A DNA stretch of 44,820 nt from JANMAT01 sp031359995 (lineage in GTDB: Bacteria; Actinomycetota; Acidimicrobiia; Acidimicrobiales; Ilumatobacteraceae). The notes beneath the pieces are model-generated. The model did not search any database and had not been told where the DNA came from. It saw nothing but the letters and a program-made list of their open reading frames with translations. Below are positions 7,053-14,472 of this stretch, one piece after another. A program made the position numbers and the translations under genes. The DNA is taken from the NCBI GenBank assembly GCA_031359995.1, contig JANMAT010000168.1, forward strand, positions 1 to 44,820, read 5' to 3'. The first letter of the stretch is position 1; every line of letters starts with the position of its first letter.

Positions 7053-9320
7053 TCAGGCCTTGCCCTGGGCGACCTTCTGCCGGACGATGTTCAGCGCCGA
7101 GCCGGCCCTGAACCACTCGACCTGCTCGTCGGAGAAGGTGTGGGTCCCCTCGAAGTCGATCGTCGAGCCGTCGGGCTTCACGATCTGGCAGCGCACGTTG
7201 TGGCCCGGCTCGGGGGGCAGGTCGAGGACGTTGATGCGATCGTCCTCGCCGATGGCGTCGTAGCTCGCCGGGTCGGCGAACGTGAGCGGCACCAGGCCCT
7301 GCTTCTTCAGGTTGGTCTCGTGGATGCGGGCGAAGCTGCGGGCGAAGATCACCACGCCGCCTCGGTAACGGGGCTCCATGGCGGCGTGCTCGCGCGACGA
7401 GCCCTCGCCGTAGTTGCGGTCGCCGATGGCGGTCCAGCGGATGCCGGCCTCGCTGTACTTCTTGGCCAGGTTCGGATACGTGTCGACGCTGCCGTCACGC
7501 GTGTCCTTGGCCTCGCCCACGGCGCCGCCGAACGCGTTGACCGCACCGAGGAACAGGTTCCCCGAGATGTTCTCCAGGTGGCCGCGGTAGGTGAGCCACT
7601 TGCCGGCGGCCGAGATGTGGTCGGTGGTGCACTTGCCCTGGGCCTTCATCAGCACGGGCAGGCCGATGTAGTCGTTGCCGTCCCATGCCGGGAACGGCTG
7701 GAGCAGTTGCAGCCGGTCGCTGGTAGGGCTGACCGCGACACTGACGCCGGATCCGTCCGCCGGCGGTGCCGTGAAGGTGTTCTCGCCCGGGTCGTAGCCG
7801 TTGGCCGGCAGCACCTCGCCGACGGGAGCGTCGAGCTTGACCTCGACACCGTCGGGGTTGGTGATCGTGTCGGTGGTGGGGTCGAAGTCGAGCCGGCCGG
7901 CCAGGGCCAGGGCGATGACCGTGTCGGGCGACGTGACGAACGAGAGCGTGTTGGCGCTGCCATCGTTGCGCTTGGGGAAGTTGCGGTTGAAGGAGTTGAC
8001 GATGCTGTTGGGCTTGTCGGTGATCTCCTTGGCCCGCTCCCACTGGCCGATGCACGGGCCGCAGGCGTTGGCCAGCACGGTGGCGCCGATGGCCTCGAGG
8101 TCGGCCATGAGGCCGTCGCGCTCGATGGTGGCACGGATCTGCTCGGAACCGGGCGACACGAGCAGATCGGTCTTGGCCCGCAGGCCCTTGGCCGCGGCCT
8201 GGCGGGCCACCGAGGCGGCGCGCGTGATGTCCTCGTAGGACGAGTTGGTGCACGAGCCGATGAGGGCGGCCGAGATCTCCAGCGGCCAGTCGTTCTCGCG
8301 GGCCGCCGCGCCCACGCCGGCGCCGACCTTGTGGGCCCGGTCGGGGGAGTGGGGGCCGTTGATGAGCGGCTTGAGCGCGTCGAGGTCGATCTCGATGAGC
8401 TGGTCGTAGCTGGCGCCGTCGTCGGGGCGCAGTTCGACGGCGACCTTGTCGGCGGCATCGGCGATGGCTTCGCGGCCGGTGGCCTTCAGGTAGGCGGCCA
8501 TGTTCTGGTCGTAGGCGAACACCGAGCAGGTGGCGCCGATCTCGGCCCCCATGTTGCAGATGGTGGCCTTGCCGGTGGCCGAGATGCTGTCGGCGCCGGG
8601 GCCGAAGTACTCGACGATGGCGCCGGTACCACCTTCGACCGTGAGGACGCGGGCCACTTCGAGGATGACGTCCTTCGGCGAGCTCCAGCCCGACAGCGTG
8701 CCGGTGAGCTTCACGCCGATGACCTTGGGCCAGCGCACGTTGAACGGGAAGCCGGTCATGACGTCGACCGCGTCGGCGCCGCCGACACCGATGGCGACCA
8801 TGCCCAGGCCGCCGGCGTTGGGCGTGTGGCTATCGGTGCCGATCATCATGCCGCCGGGGAAGCCGTAGTGCTCGAGCACGACCTGGTGGATGATGCCCGA
8901 GCCCGGGCCCCAGAAGCCGATGCCGTACTTGGCCGACACCGAGCGCAGGAAGTCGTAGACCTCCTTGTTCGTGTCGACGGCGACGCCCATGTCGATGCGG
9001 GCGCCGGCCTTGGCCAGGATGAGGTGGTCGCAGTGCACGGTGGACGGCACGGCCGTGGTGGGCAGGCCGGCGGTCATGAACTGGAGCAGCGCCATCTGGG
9101 CGGTGGCGTCCTGCATGGCGACACGGTCGGGGTTGAAGTCGGCGTAGCTGCGGCCCCGCTCCATCTGCTGGCCCTCGGGATCGACGAGGTGGTTCACGAG
9201 GATCTTCTCGGCCAGCGTGAGCGGGCGCCCGAGGCGCGTGCGGCCGAGCGCGGCCCGCCCGGGCAGCGTGGCGTAGACCTTCTCGACGAGCTCGATCGGG
9301 GTGCCGGCAGAAACGGCCAT
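7053..9320 (-). CDS. Aconitate hydratase, mitochondrial-type
   Basis: Isomerises citrate and isocitrate in the TCA cycle using a [4Fe-4S] cluster. At 755 residues it matches the mitochondrial aconitase length rather than the roughly 900-residue bacterial AcnA or the AcnB form. Cluster ligands are Cys357 (GSCTNSS), Cys420 and Cys423 (ACGPCIGQW), almost the same numbers as in mature heart aconitase (358, 421, 424). Other signatures are GTDSHTPNAGGLGM, CTTDHISAAGKW and GDRNYGEGSSREHAA. The ATG at 9320 has a GGAGGAT ribosome-binding site 5 bases upstream; the long N-terminal extension of the open frame lacks any family similarity and overlaps the divergent gene. Downstream is the coupled nitroreductase. 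Confidence 0.97.
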   Translation of the reverse strand: MAVSAGTPIELVEKVYATLPGRAALGRTRLGRPLTLAEKILVNHLVDPEGQQMERGRSYADFNPDRVAMQDATAQMALLQFMTAGLPTTAVPSTVHCDHLILAKAGARIDMGVAVDTNKEVYDFLRSVSAKYGIGFWGPGSGIIHQVVLEHYGFPGGMMIGTDSHTPNAGGLGMVAIGVGGADAVDVMTGFPFNVRWPKVIGVKLTGTLSGWSSPKDVILEVARVLTVEGGTGAIVEYFGPGADSISATGKATICNMGAEIGATCSVFAYDQNMAAYLKATGREAIADAADKVAVELRPDDGASYDQLIEIDLDALKPLINGPHSPDRAHKVGAGVGAAARENDWPLEISAALIGSCTNSSYEDITRAASVARQAAAKGLRAKTDLLVSPGSEQIRATIERDGLMADLEAIGATVLANACGPCIGQWERAKEITDKPNSIVNSFNRNFPKRNDGSANTLSFVTSPDTVIALALAGRLDFDPTTDTITNPDGVEVKLDAPVGEVLPANGYDPGENTFTAPPADGSGVSVAVSPTSDRLQLLQPFPAWDGNDYIGLPVLMKAQGKCTTDHISAAGKWLTYRGHLENISGNLFLGAVNAFGGAVGEAKDTRDGSVDTYPNLAKKYSEAGIRWTAIGDRNYGEGSSREHAAMEPRYRGGVVIFARSFARIHETNLKKQGLVPLTFADPASYDAIGEDDRINVLDLPPEPGHNVRCQIVKPDGSTIDFEGTHTFSDEQVEWFRAGSALNIVRQKVAQGKA

Positions 9321-9360
9321 CGCGGATCCTCCATGGGGCGGCGGGGCAAGAGAGAGTGGT

Positions 9361-9402
9361 GGTACGACCACTGTACCGTGGCCAGACAAGTACAAGACAA
9401 GT
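9361..9402 (-). promoter_or_regulatory. Aconitase promoter region with repeated operator-like sites
   Basis: On the minus strand TACAGT (9370-9375) is a plausible -10 box. Upstream lies an 8-bp direct repeat, ACTTGTCT (minus strand) at 9395-9402 and 9384-9391, spaced exactly 11 bases, about one helical turn. Over the start site is an inverted repeat, GGTAC-7-GTACC (9361-9377). Both could bind a regulator; none is identified. Confidence 0.4.
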
Positions 9403-9542
9403 TGACCGCGAGGGACCTGGCGGCCGAGGTGCCTCCACTCGCGGGTGGTCCGGACACTACGTTCGTATGGTCCGAGTCGCGATCGTGGAGGCGAGCGATC
9501 CAACCCATCCGAAGAACCAACCGTCGTCCTCGACGCGAGGGG

Positions 9543-10823
9543 ATGGGCGTGACGGCGCTCCTCCTCGCCGCCGGGCTCCTCGTCGCGTGCGTCGGGCAAC
9601 GCCCCACCACCGGCGCCGCGGTGTCGACCACGCCCCCGGTGGGCCGCGCCGTGCCCATCACCACTTCCACCGTCGCGGGCGCCACCACCGCAGCCACGGT
9701 CCCTGGCGCGACCACCGCAGCCACGGCCCCTGGCGCGACCACCGCCATAGGCGCGACCGCCACCGTCGCCCGCGGTGACGCCGGCCCCGATCCCACGGCC
9801 AAGCTTCCCCCTGGCGGGCTCTACGACGGCAAGCGCCCGCCCCAGTTCGTGCTCGTCAGCTTCGACGGCGCCGCCGACCCCGTGCTGATGCAGAGGTGGC
9901 GTGACGTCGCCGCCGCCGCACCGGCGCGGCTCACGTTCTTCCTGTCGGCCGTCTACCTGCTCGGCAAGCAGAACCGCGCCCAGTACCAGGGGCCGGGCCA
10001 CCCGCCCGGCGCCTCGGCCATCGGGTTCTCGCCCACGCCGGCCGGCCAGGACGATCAGGCCTACATCACGTCGGTGGTGCGCAGTCTGCAGGCGGCGAGC
10101 GCGGCCGGAAACGAGATCGGCAACCACTACGGCGGCCACTGGTGCGGCGCCGGTGGCGTGAACGGCTGGACGAAGGCCGACTGGGCCGAAGAGCTCAACG
10201 CGGTCGAGAACGTGGTGCTGAAGGTCGACGCCAACAACGGTCTGAGCCCGGCGCTCGGCCCGCCCTACGACCCGATCAACGTGGCCGGCTCGCGCACGCC
10301 GTGCCTGGAGGGCAAGCTCGACGACCTCTACCCCGTGCTCAAGGCGCGCGGCTACAAGTACGACGCCTCGAACACGAAGGGCCTGTTCGACTGGCCCCGC
10401 AAGAAGGCGGGGCTGTGGGCCTTCGGCTTCGCCGGCATCACCATCGAGGGCCTGAACCGGCCCACGCTCACCGTCGACTTCTCCATCTCCACCGGCTTCA
10501 ACGGTGACGCGGCCAAGGGCACGCTCACCACCGAGCAGACGAACCAGATCTACAAGGCCGTCACCGGCGCGTACCTGAAGACGTTCGACACGCTCTACTA
10601 CGGGAACCGCACGCCGCTGGAGTTGGGCAACCACTTCAACCACGCCGACGGCGACGCCTACAACAAGGCGGTCGAGGACGTGATGAAGGCCGTGTGCGGC
10701 AAGCCCGAGGTCGTGTGCACGACCTACGGTCAGGTCGTGCAGTGGCTCGACGCTCACGCCGACCTCCTGGGCACCCTCCAGGACAGCAAGTTCACCAAGC
10801 TGCAGCGGGGCGCGGCGCCGTGA
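9543..10823 (+). CDS. Polysaccharide deacetylase-fold lipoprotein
   Basis: A 426-residue exported protein. The N-terminus is hydrophobic and ends in a lipobox-like LLVAC (Cys15), so it is probably lipid-anchored outside the membrane, followed by an Ala/Thr/Pro/Val-rich linker. The NodB-like domain follows: QFVLVSFDG (motif I, usually TFDDG) and EIGNHYGGHWC (motif II, the metal-binding His pair). Related proteins occur in other actinobacteria. Because motif I has only one of the two usual Asp residues, catalytic activity is uncertain; possible substrates are cell-wall sugars. The start could also be the GTG at 9549, better spaced from GAGGGG; both lack the usual N-terminal basic residues. The stop overlaps the GntR start. 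Confidence 0.82.
   Translation: MGVTALLLAAGLLVACVGQRPTTGAAVSTTPPVGRAVPITTSTVAGATTAATVPGATTAATAPGATTAIGATATVARGDAGPDPTAKLPPGGLYDGKRPPQFVLVSFDGAADPVLMQRWRDVAAAAPARLTFFLSAVYLLGKQNRAQYQGPGHPPGASAIGFSPTPAGQDDQAYITSVVRSLQAASAAGNEIGNHYGGHWCGAGGVNGWTKADWAEELNAVENVVLKVDANNGLSPALGPPYDPINVAGSRTPCLEGKLDDLYPVLKARGYKYDASNTKGLFDWPRKKAGLWAFGFAGITIEGLNRPTLTVDFSISTGFNGDAAKGTLTTEQTNQIYKAVTGAYLKTFDTLYYGNRTPLELGNHFNHADGDAYNKAVEDVMKAVCGKPEVVCTTYGQVVQWLDAHADLLGTLQDSKFTKLQRGAAP
9684..9746 (+). repeat. In-frame 27-bp tandem repeat
   Basis: Two copies plus part of a third (units at 9684-9710 and 9711-9737) encode TTAATVPGA and TTAATAPGA in the linker of the deacetylase-fold lipoprotein. Such repeats usually vary in copy number and act as spacers. 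Confidence 0.7.
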
Positions 10824-11572
10824 ACGGGCGCAACCGGTCGGGTCGATCCATCCGCTACCAGGAGATCGCTGACGCGTTGCGCCTCTCCATCGGTGGTGGC
10901 GACTTCGCCGCCGGCCGGTTGCTGCCCTCCGAGGCCGAGCTGTCCACCACGTATGCGGTGTCGCGGGTGACCGTACGCCGGGCGCTGGAGCTGCTGCGCG
11001 ACGAGGGGCTGGTCGACTCCCGCCAGGGGTTCGGCTGGTTCGTGGCCACCGCGCCCGTGCGGCAGGTGCTCGGTCGCCTCGGCACCATCGAGGAGCAGAT
11101 GGCGGCCTCGGGCCTGCGGCCCGAGCGGCGCGTGCTCGACTTCGCCTTCGTGAACGCCCCAGCTCGCGTGCGCGAGCTGCTCGGCACCGACCAGGTGCTG
11201 CAGGTGCGGCGGGTCAACCTGGCCGACGGCGAGCCGTTCGCCCGCGTCACCGTGTGGTGCCCGGCGGCGCTGGCCCACACGGTGTCGCGCTCCGACGTGG
11301 AGCGCTCCCCGTTCTACGAGCTGCTGCCGGTGGCGCTGGCGTCGGCCACGCAGACGATCGGCGCGGCGGCGGCGTCGGCATCAGACGCGGCGATCCTGCA
11401 GATCCCGGCGGGTTCGCCCGTGCTGCGCTGCGAGCGGGTCACGACCGACGCCGCCGGACGCAACGTGCTCGTGAGCGTGCACGTGTTCCCGGCCCACCGC
11501 ACCGAGTTCGTCGTCGAGTTGGCCCAGGCCGATCGTTCGATCGCGCCGAGCGGTCTGCGCCTGGTGGAATGA
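10820..11572 (+). CDS. GntR/HutC-family transcriptional regulator
   Basis: A 250-residue regulator. Residues about 12-80 form the winged helix-turn-helix: IRYQEIADALR, GRLLPSEAELS, VSRVTVRRALELLRDEGLV and RQGFGWFV. Residues about 90-240 match the UTRA effector domain of the HutC subfamily (VRRVNLADGEPFARVTVW; SPVLRCERVTTDA). The GTG start at 10820 overlaps the deacetylase stop by 4 bases (GTGA), which implies co-translation with it. The ligand is unknown; HutC regulators usually sense small metabolites or sugars, so control of the lipoprotein gene is plausible. Confidence 0.9.
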   Translation: MNGRNRSGRSIRYQEIADALRLSIGGGDFAAGRLLPSEAELSTTYAVSRVTVRRALELLRDEGLVDSRQGFGWFVATAPVRQVLGRLGTIEEQMAASGLRPERRVLDFAFVNAPARVRELLGTDQVLQVRRVNLADGEPFARVTVWCPAALAHTVSRSDVERSPFYELLPVALASATQTIGAAAASASDAAILQIPAGSPVLRCERVTTDAAGRNVLVSVHVFPAHRTEFVVELAQADRSIAPSGLRLVE

Positions 11573-11581
11573 CGCGTCGGG

Positions 11582-12340
11582 TCAGCGGGCGACGAAGGCG
11601 CCGCGGTCGAGCCGGGGGGCCAGCGGTGACACGTCGAGCTCGCTGGCCAGGGTGACGTCGTTGCCGAAGCCGCGCCCGACCAGTTCGCGCGCGCTGGCGC
11701 AGTCGGCGACGGCCTCCACGATGCGGGGCCGGGCGGCCGCGAAGGCGGCGCGCGCCGCGGCGGCCTCGGGGGAGCAGCCGGGGCGGCTGGTCGATCCGGC
11801 AGGGTCGAGCGCGGCCAGCACGGCGCCGGCACCGAGCAGGTCCTCCACACACGGGCGCAGGCGGCCGCCCGAGTCGGCCCAGCGCTCGCCCGAGGCCACC
11901 ACGGCGATGGGGCCTGATCCGGCGGCGACCCGCGCCGCGCCGGCCACGGCGCGGGCGTTGCGCAGGCACGCGGCGAAGATCACCGCGCTCGACGCCCGCG
12001 TGGCCGCGGTGGCCAGGGTGGCGCCGTTGGGCGAGGGCAGCACCAGGCGTGTGCCCGGCGTGAGGCGCCGCAGCGACGACGGCGACAGGCTCGGCGCGGC
12101 CAGCGAGCGCTCCCGCGCCGCCACCACGGTGTTGGCCCGCGCGGCCAGCAGCGCACCGGCCTCGGCGTCGGTGGAGGCCGGCACCACTTCGGCGCCCACA
12201 CCCACGGCCACGTCCACGCACGTGGTGAACGACAGCAGGTCGACGATGACGAGCACGGCCGCCGTGGGGCCGAGCGCGGCGATGCCGTCGAGCCCCCAGT
12301 CGAAGCGGTAGGCGAAGTCGCTCTGGTCGTACACCCCCAT
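11582..12340 (-). CDS. 2-phosphosulfolactate phosphatase-like protein (ComB family)
   Basis: A 252-residue protein of the ComB family, which hydrolyses 2-phosphosulfolactate to sulfolactate. Visible signatures are VLVIVDLLSFTTCVDVAVG near the N-terminus, TRLVLPSPNGATL in the middle and ACLRNARAVA. Archaea use ComB to make coenzyme M and some bacteria to make sulfolactate; none of the neighbouring genes belongs to either pathway. The start is the ATG at 12340, 10 bases after the stop of the nitroreductase-like gene and with a GGGG stretch upstream, so the two are probably one operon. True substrate is uncertain. Confidence 0.78.
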   Translation of the reverse strand: MGVYDQSDFAYRFDWGLDGIAALGPTAAVLVIVDLLSFTTCVDVAVGVGAEVVPASTDAEAGALLAARANTVVAARERSLAAPSLSPSSLRRLTPGTRLVLPSPNGATLATAATRASSAVIFAACLRNARAVAGAARVAAGSGPIAVVASGERWADSGGRLRPCVEDLLGAGAVLAALDPAGSTSRPGCSPEAAAARAAFAAARPRIVEAVADCASARELVGRGFGNDVTLASELDVSPLAPRLDRGAFVAR

Positions 12341-12350
12341 GACGACGCCC

Positions 12351-12989
12351 CTACCAGGTGTCCCAGTGCACCAGGTTCGTCGTGTCGATGCGCTTGGCCG
12401 GTTTGAAGTCGGTGCCGAGCGTGTAGGCGATGGGGAACAGGCCGGCCTGGCTGTAGCGGTCGTGGGGGATGCCGAGCAGTTCCGCGACCTCGCGCTCGTT
12501 GGGCAGGTGCAGCGTGGTCCACGCCGAGCCGACGCCCCGCTCGCGCAGCGCCAGCATGAAGCTCCACACCGCCGGCAGGATCGAACCCCAGGCACTGGCC
12601 CCCTGGAAGACCGACGCACCGTCGAGGCGGCCCTCGATGAGCGGGATGAGCAGCACGGGCACCTCGTGGAAGTGCTCGCGCAGGTACGTGGCCGAGTCGC
12701 GGACGCGGCCGTGCTGGTCGGCCCGCGGGTCACCCTCGGGCCAGGTGCGCGACTGGGCGGTGTAGGCGTCGAAGTTCGTGCCGTAGTAGTCGGCGATGAT
12801 CCGCTTCTTCTCGGGGTCTTCCACGAACATGAACGACCAGCCCTGCGCGTTGGAGCCGGTGGGCGCCTGCAGCGCGAGGTCGAGAGACTCGAGGATCACG
12901 TCTCGGGGCACGGGGCGGGTCAGGTCGAGTCGCTTGCGCACGCTGCGGGTCGTCGCGAGGACCTCGTCGGCCGAAAGGTTGAGCTTCAT
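12351..12989 (-). CDS. Nitroreductase-family flavoprotein
   Basis: A 212-residue nitroreductase-fold protein. Signatures are TTRSVRKRLDLTRPV at the N-terminus, LALQAPTGSNAQGWSFMFVED (FMN binding) and ERGVGSAWTTLHLP with ELLGIP near the C-terminus. It differs clearly from the other nitroreductase in the window. The ATG at 12989 (MKLNLSADEVLATTRS) is chosen because the upstream frame has no family similarity. An inverted repeat, TGGCA-GCA-TGCCA, sits 3 bases upstream of the start. It heads a two-gene unit with the ComB-like gene. Substrate unknown. Confidence 0.88.
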   Translation of the reverse strand: MKLNLSADEVLATTRSVRKRLDLTRPVPRDVILESLDLALQAPTGSNAQGWSFMFVEDPEKKRIIADYYGTNFDAYTAQSRTWPEGDPRADQHGRVRDSATYLREHFHEVPVLLIPLIEGRLDGASVFQGASAWGSILPAVWSFMLALRERGVGSAWTTLHLPNEREVAELLGIPHDRYSQAGLFPIAYTLGTDFKPAKRIDTTNLVHWDTW

Positions 12990-12992
12990 GGC

Positions 12993-13005
12993 TGGCAGCA
13001 TGCCA
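12993..13005. promoter_or_regulatory. Inverted repeat at the second nitroreductase start
   Basis: TGGCA-GCA-TGCCA lies 3 to 16 bases upstream of the ATG at 12989. It overlaps the expected -10 position and could be an operator. Confidence 0.3.
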
Positions 13006-13098
13006 GGTCGCGGAGCCGACGAGCCCATGCCGGTTCCCGGCCGGTGGGACGGGGCCAAGTTTCGTGGGTAGCGCTCACCGGGGCCCCAGGGGCGCCAC

Positions 13099-13104
13099 TA
13101 TCCT
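13099..13104 (+). promoter_or_regulatory. -10 box, leaderless start of Pcs-like gene
   Basis: TATCCT followed by 7 bases and the GTG at 13112. Confidence 0.55.
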
Positions 13105-13111
13105 TCCTCAC

Positions 13112-13885
13112 GTGATCGATGGCGGGAGTGGCCCGCTTACCCAGAGCAGCGGACGAGCGGCCCTGGCCGAGCGCGTGCGCACCCCGGCGGTGGCGTGGAG
13201 CATCCACCTGTTCACGGGCACGGGCATCGTGTTCGGTCTGCTGGGTCTGCTCGGCGTGCTCGACGACAGCCCGCGCGCCGCGCTGCTGTGGCTGATGGTC
13301 GCCCAGGTGGTCGATGGCCTCGACGGGCCCATGGCCCGTGCCTGCTGGGTGAAGCTGCTCGTCCCCAGGGTCGACGGCAACACGATGGACCTCGTCATCG
13401 ACTACGTGACGTGTGTGCTGGCGCCGGCGGTGTTCGTGCACCAGTTCCACCTGCTGCCCCGGCAGATCTCGTTGGTGGGTACCGGGCTCATCCTGGTCAG
13501 CTCGCTGTACGCCTTCTCCCGCACCGACCTGATGACGCCCGACCACTACTTCAACGGGTTCCCGGCCATGTGGAACCTGGCGGTCAACGTGATGGTGGTG
13601 CTGCACACCCGGAACTCGGTCAACGTGATCGTCGTGCTCGTGCTGGTGGCGCTGACGTTCGCTCCGGTGCAGTTCCCCCACCCGTTGCGGGTGCGGGGCA
13701 ACCGCTCCCTGACCATCCCGATCACGGTGGTCTGGCTGGGCACCATGGCCTACTTCACCGCCATCGAGTCGACGCCGCGCTGGGGCGAGGTCGTCCAGGT
13801 CCTGTGCGTGGCCTGGTACGCCTGGCTCGTGATCGAGCGCACGGTCAAAGGCCCTCGGCCCGACCCCCTGCCCATCACGGTCTGA
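13112..13885 (+). CDS. pcs: Phosphatidylcholine synthase-like CDP-alcohol phosphatidyltransferase
   Basis: A 257-residue integral membrane protein with about 7-8 hydrophobic segments. The CDP-alcohol phosphatidyltransferase motif is complete: D68-G-L-D71-G-x2-A75-R76, then G89-x3-D93-x3-D97. The 12-residue gap between AR and G fits the Pcs subfamily, as do IHLFTGTGIVFGLLGLL, SSLYAFSRTDLMTPDHYF, NGFPAMWN and QFPHPLRVRG. Pcs joins CDP-diacylglycerol and choline to phosphatidylcholine in one step. The GTG at 13112 follows TATCCT by 7 bases. It overlaps the convergent membrane-protein gene by 11 bases. Choline specificity is inferred from family, not shown. Confidence 0.85.
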   Translation: MIDGGSGPLTQSSGRAALAERVRTPAVAWSIHLFTGTGIVFGLLGLLGVLDDSPRAALLWLMVAQVVDGLDGPMARACWVKLLVPRVDGNTMDLVIDYVTCVLAPAVFVHQFHLLPRQISLVGTGLILVSSLYAFSRTDLMTPDHYFNGFPAMWNLAVNVMVVLHTRNSVNVIVVLVLVALTFAPVQFPHPLRVRGNRSLTIPITVVWLGTMAYFTAIESTPRWGEVVQVLCVAWYAWLVIERTVKGPRPDPLPITV

Positions 13886-14312
13886 CGGGCCGGTGCACCG
13901 GTACGGGTGCCGCCCGCCGGGCCGCCCGCACCCGTCGCACGAGCGATGCCACGGCCAGGGTGCCCAGCACCGTGACCAGGCCGGCGACCACCAGGTAGAC
14001 GACGCGGGGCATGTGGCGCCCGGTGAGCACGATGAACGCCTCGGGCGCCAGGAACGTGGCCACGGCAACGATGCTCCAGCGGGCGGCCAGCCGGCCGTGG
14101 CGGTCGATGAGGGCACCGACGAGCCGGGCGGTCGACAGCCCGTACAGCCACGACGTGGTCAGCTCGACGACGCCGAAGACCCAGATGTTGACGCCGTAGC
14201 GCCTCACCGTGCGGTCGGCGACGAAGATGCGCAGCCCCCCATAGGCCACCGAGCCGACGACCCACAGCCGCTCCAGCAGGCGGCGTCGCGCGGAGCGCTC
14301 GGAGGGCGGCAC
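13875..14312 (-). CDS. Small integral membrane protein of unknown function
   Basis: About 145 residues with probably four hydrophobic segments: LWVVGSVAYGGLRIFV, IWVFGVVELTTSWLYGL, WSIVAVATFLAPEAFIVL and VVYLVVAGLVTVLGTLAVASLV, with Arg-rich ends. No family was recognised. The GTG at 14312 follows TACGGT by 7 bases; a GTG three codons further upstream overlaps that box and is less likely. Its 3' end overlaps the Pcs-like gene by 11 bases on the opposite strand. Confidence 0.65.
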   Translation of the reverse strand: MPPSERSARRRLLERLWVVGSVAYGGLRIFVADRTVRRYGVNIWVFGVVELTTSWLYGLSTARLVGALIDRHGRLAARWSIVAVATFLAPEAFIVLTGRHMPRVVYLVVAGLVTVLGTLAVASLVRRVRAARRAAPVPVHRPVRP

Positions 14313-14319
14313 GGGTGCC

Positions 14320-14325
14320 ACCGTA
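14320..14325 (-). promoter_or_regulatory. -10 box of small membrane-protein gene
   Basis: TACGGT on the minus strand, 7 bases before the GTG at 14312. Confidence 0.45.
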
Positions 14326-14381
14326 CCGGCCCCGCGCCGCGATCAGCGGAGCGGTCCCTACCGGATCGGGCCCGCCCGGAC

Positions 14382-14387
14382 TAGGCT
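14382..14387 (+). promoter_or_regulatory. -10 box of NHL/CHRD gene
   Basis: TAGGCT, with the predicted transcription start near 14394. This places the nearby ATG at 14389 outside the transcript and supports the start at 14473. Confidence 0.45.
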
Positions 14388-14472
14388 GATGAGACTGGTC
14401 ACCCGTGCCGGCGGACGCGGGTCGGACGGTGCTGCCTCGGCTCGGGTCAGCGCTCGATCCCAAAGGGTGGGC

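Noticed and set aside
7140..10823. Plus-strand open frame of more than 1200 codons antisense to aconitase
   Set aside because: Only the last 426 codons (from 9543) look like protein. The rest is an artefact of GC-rich antisense sequence lacking stops, covering a certain aconitase gene.
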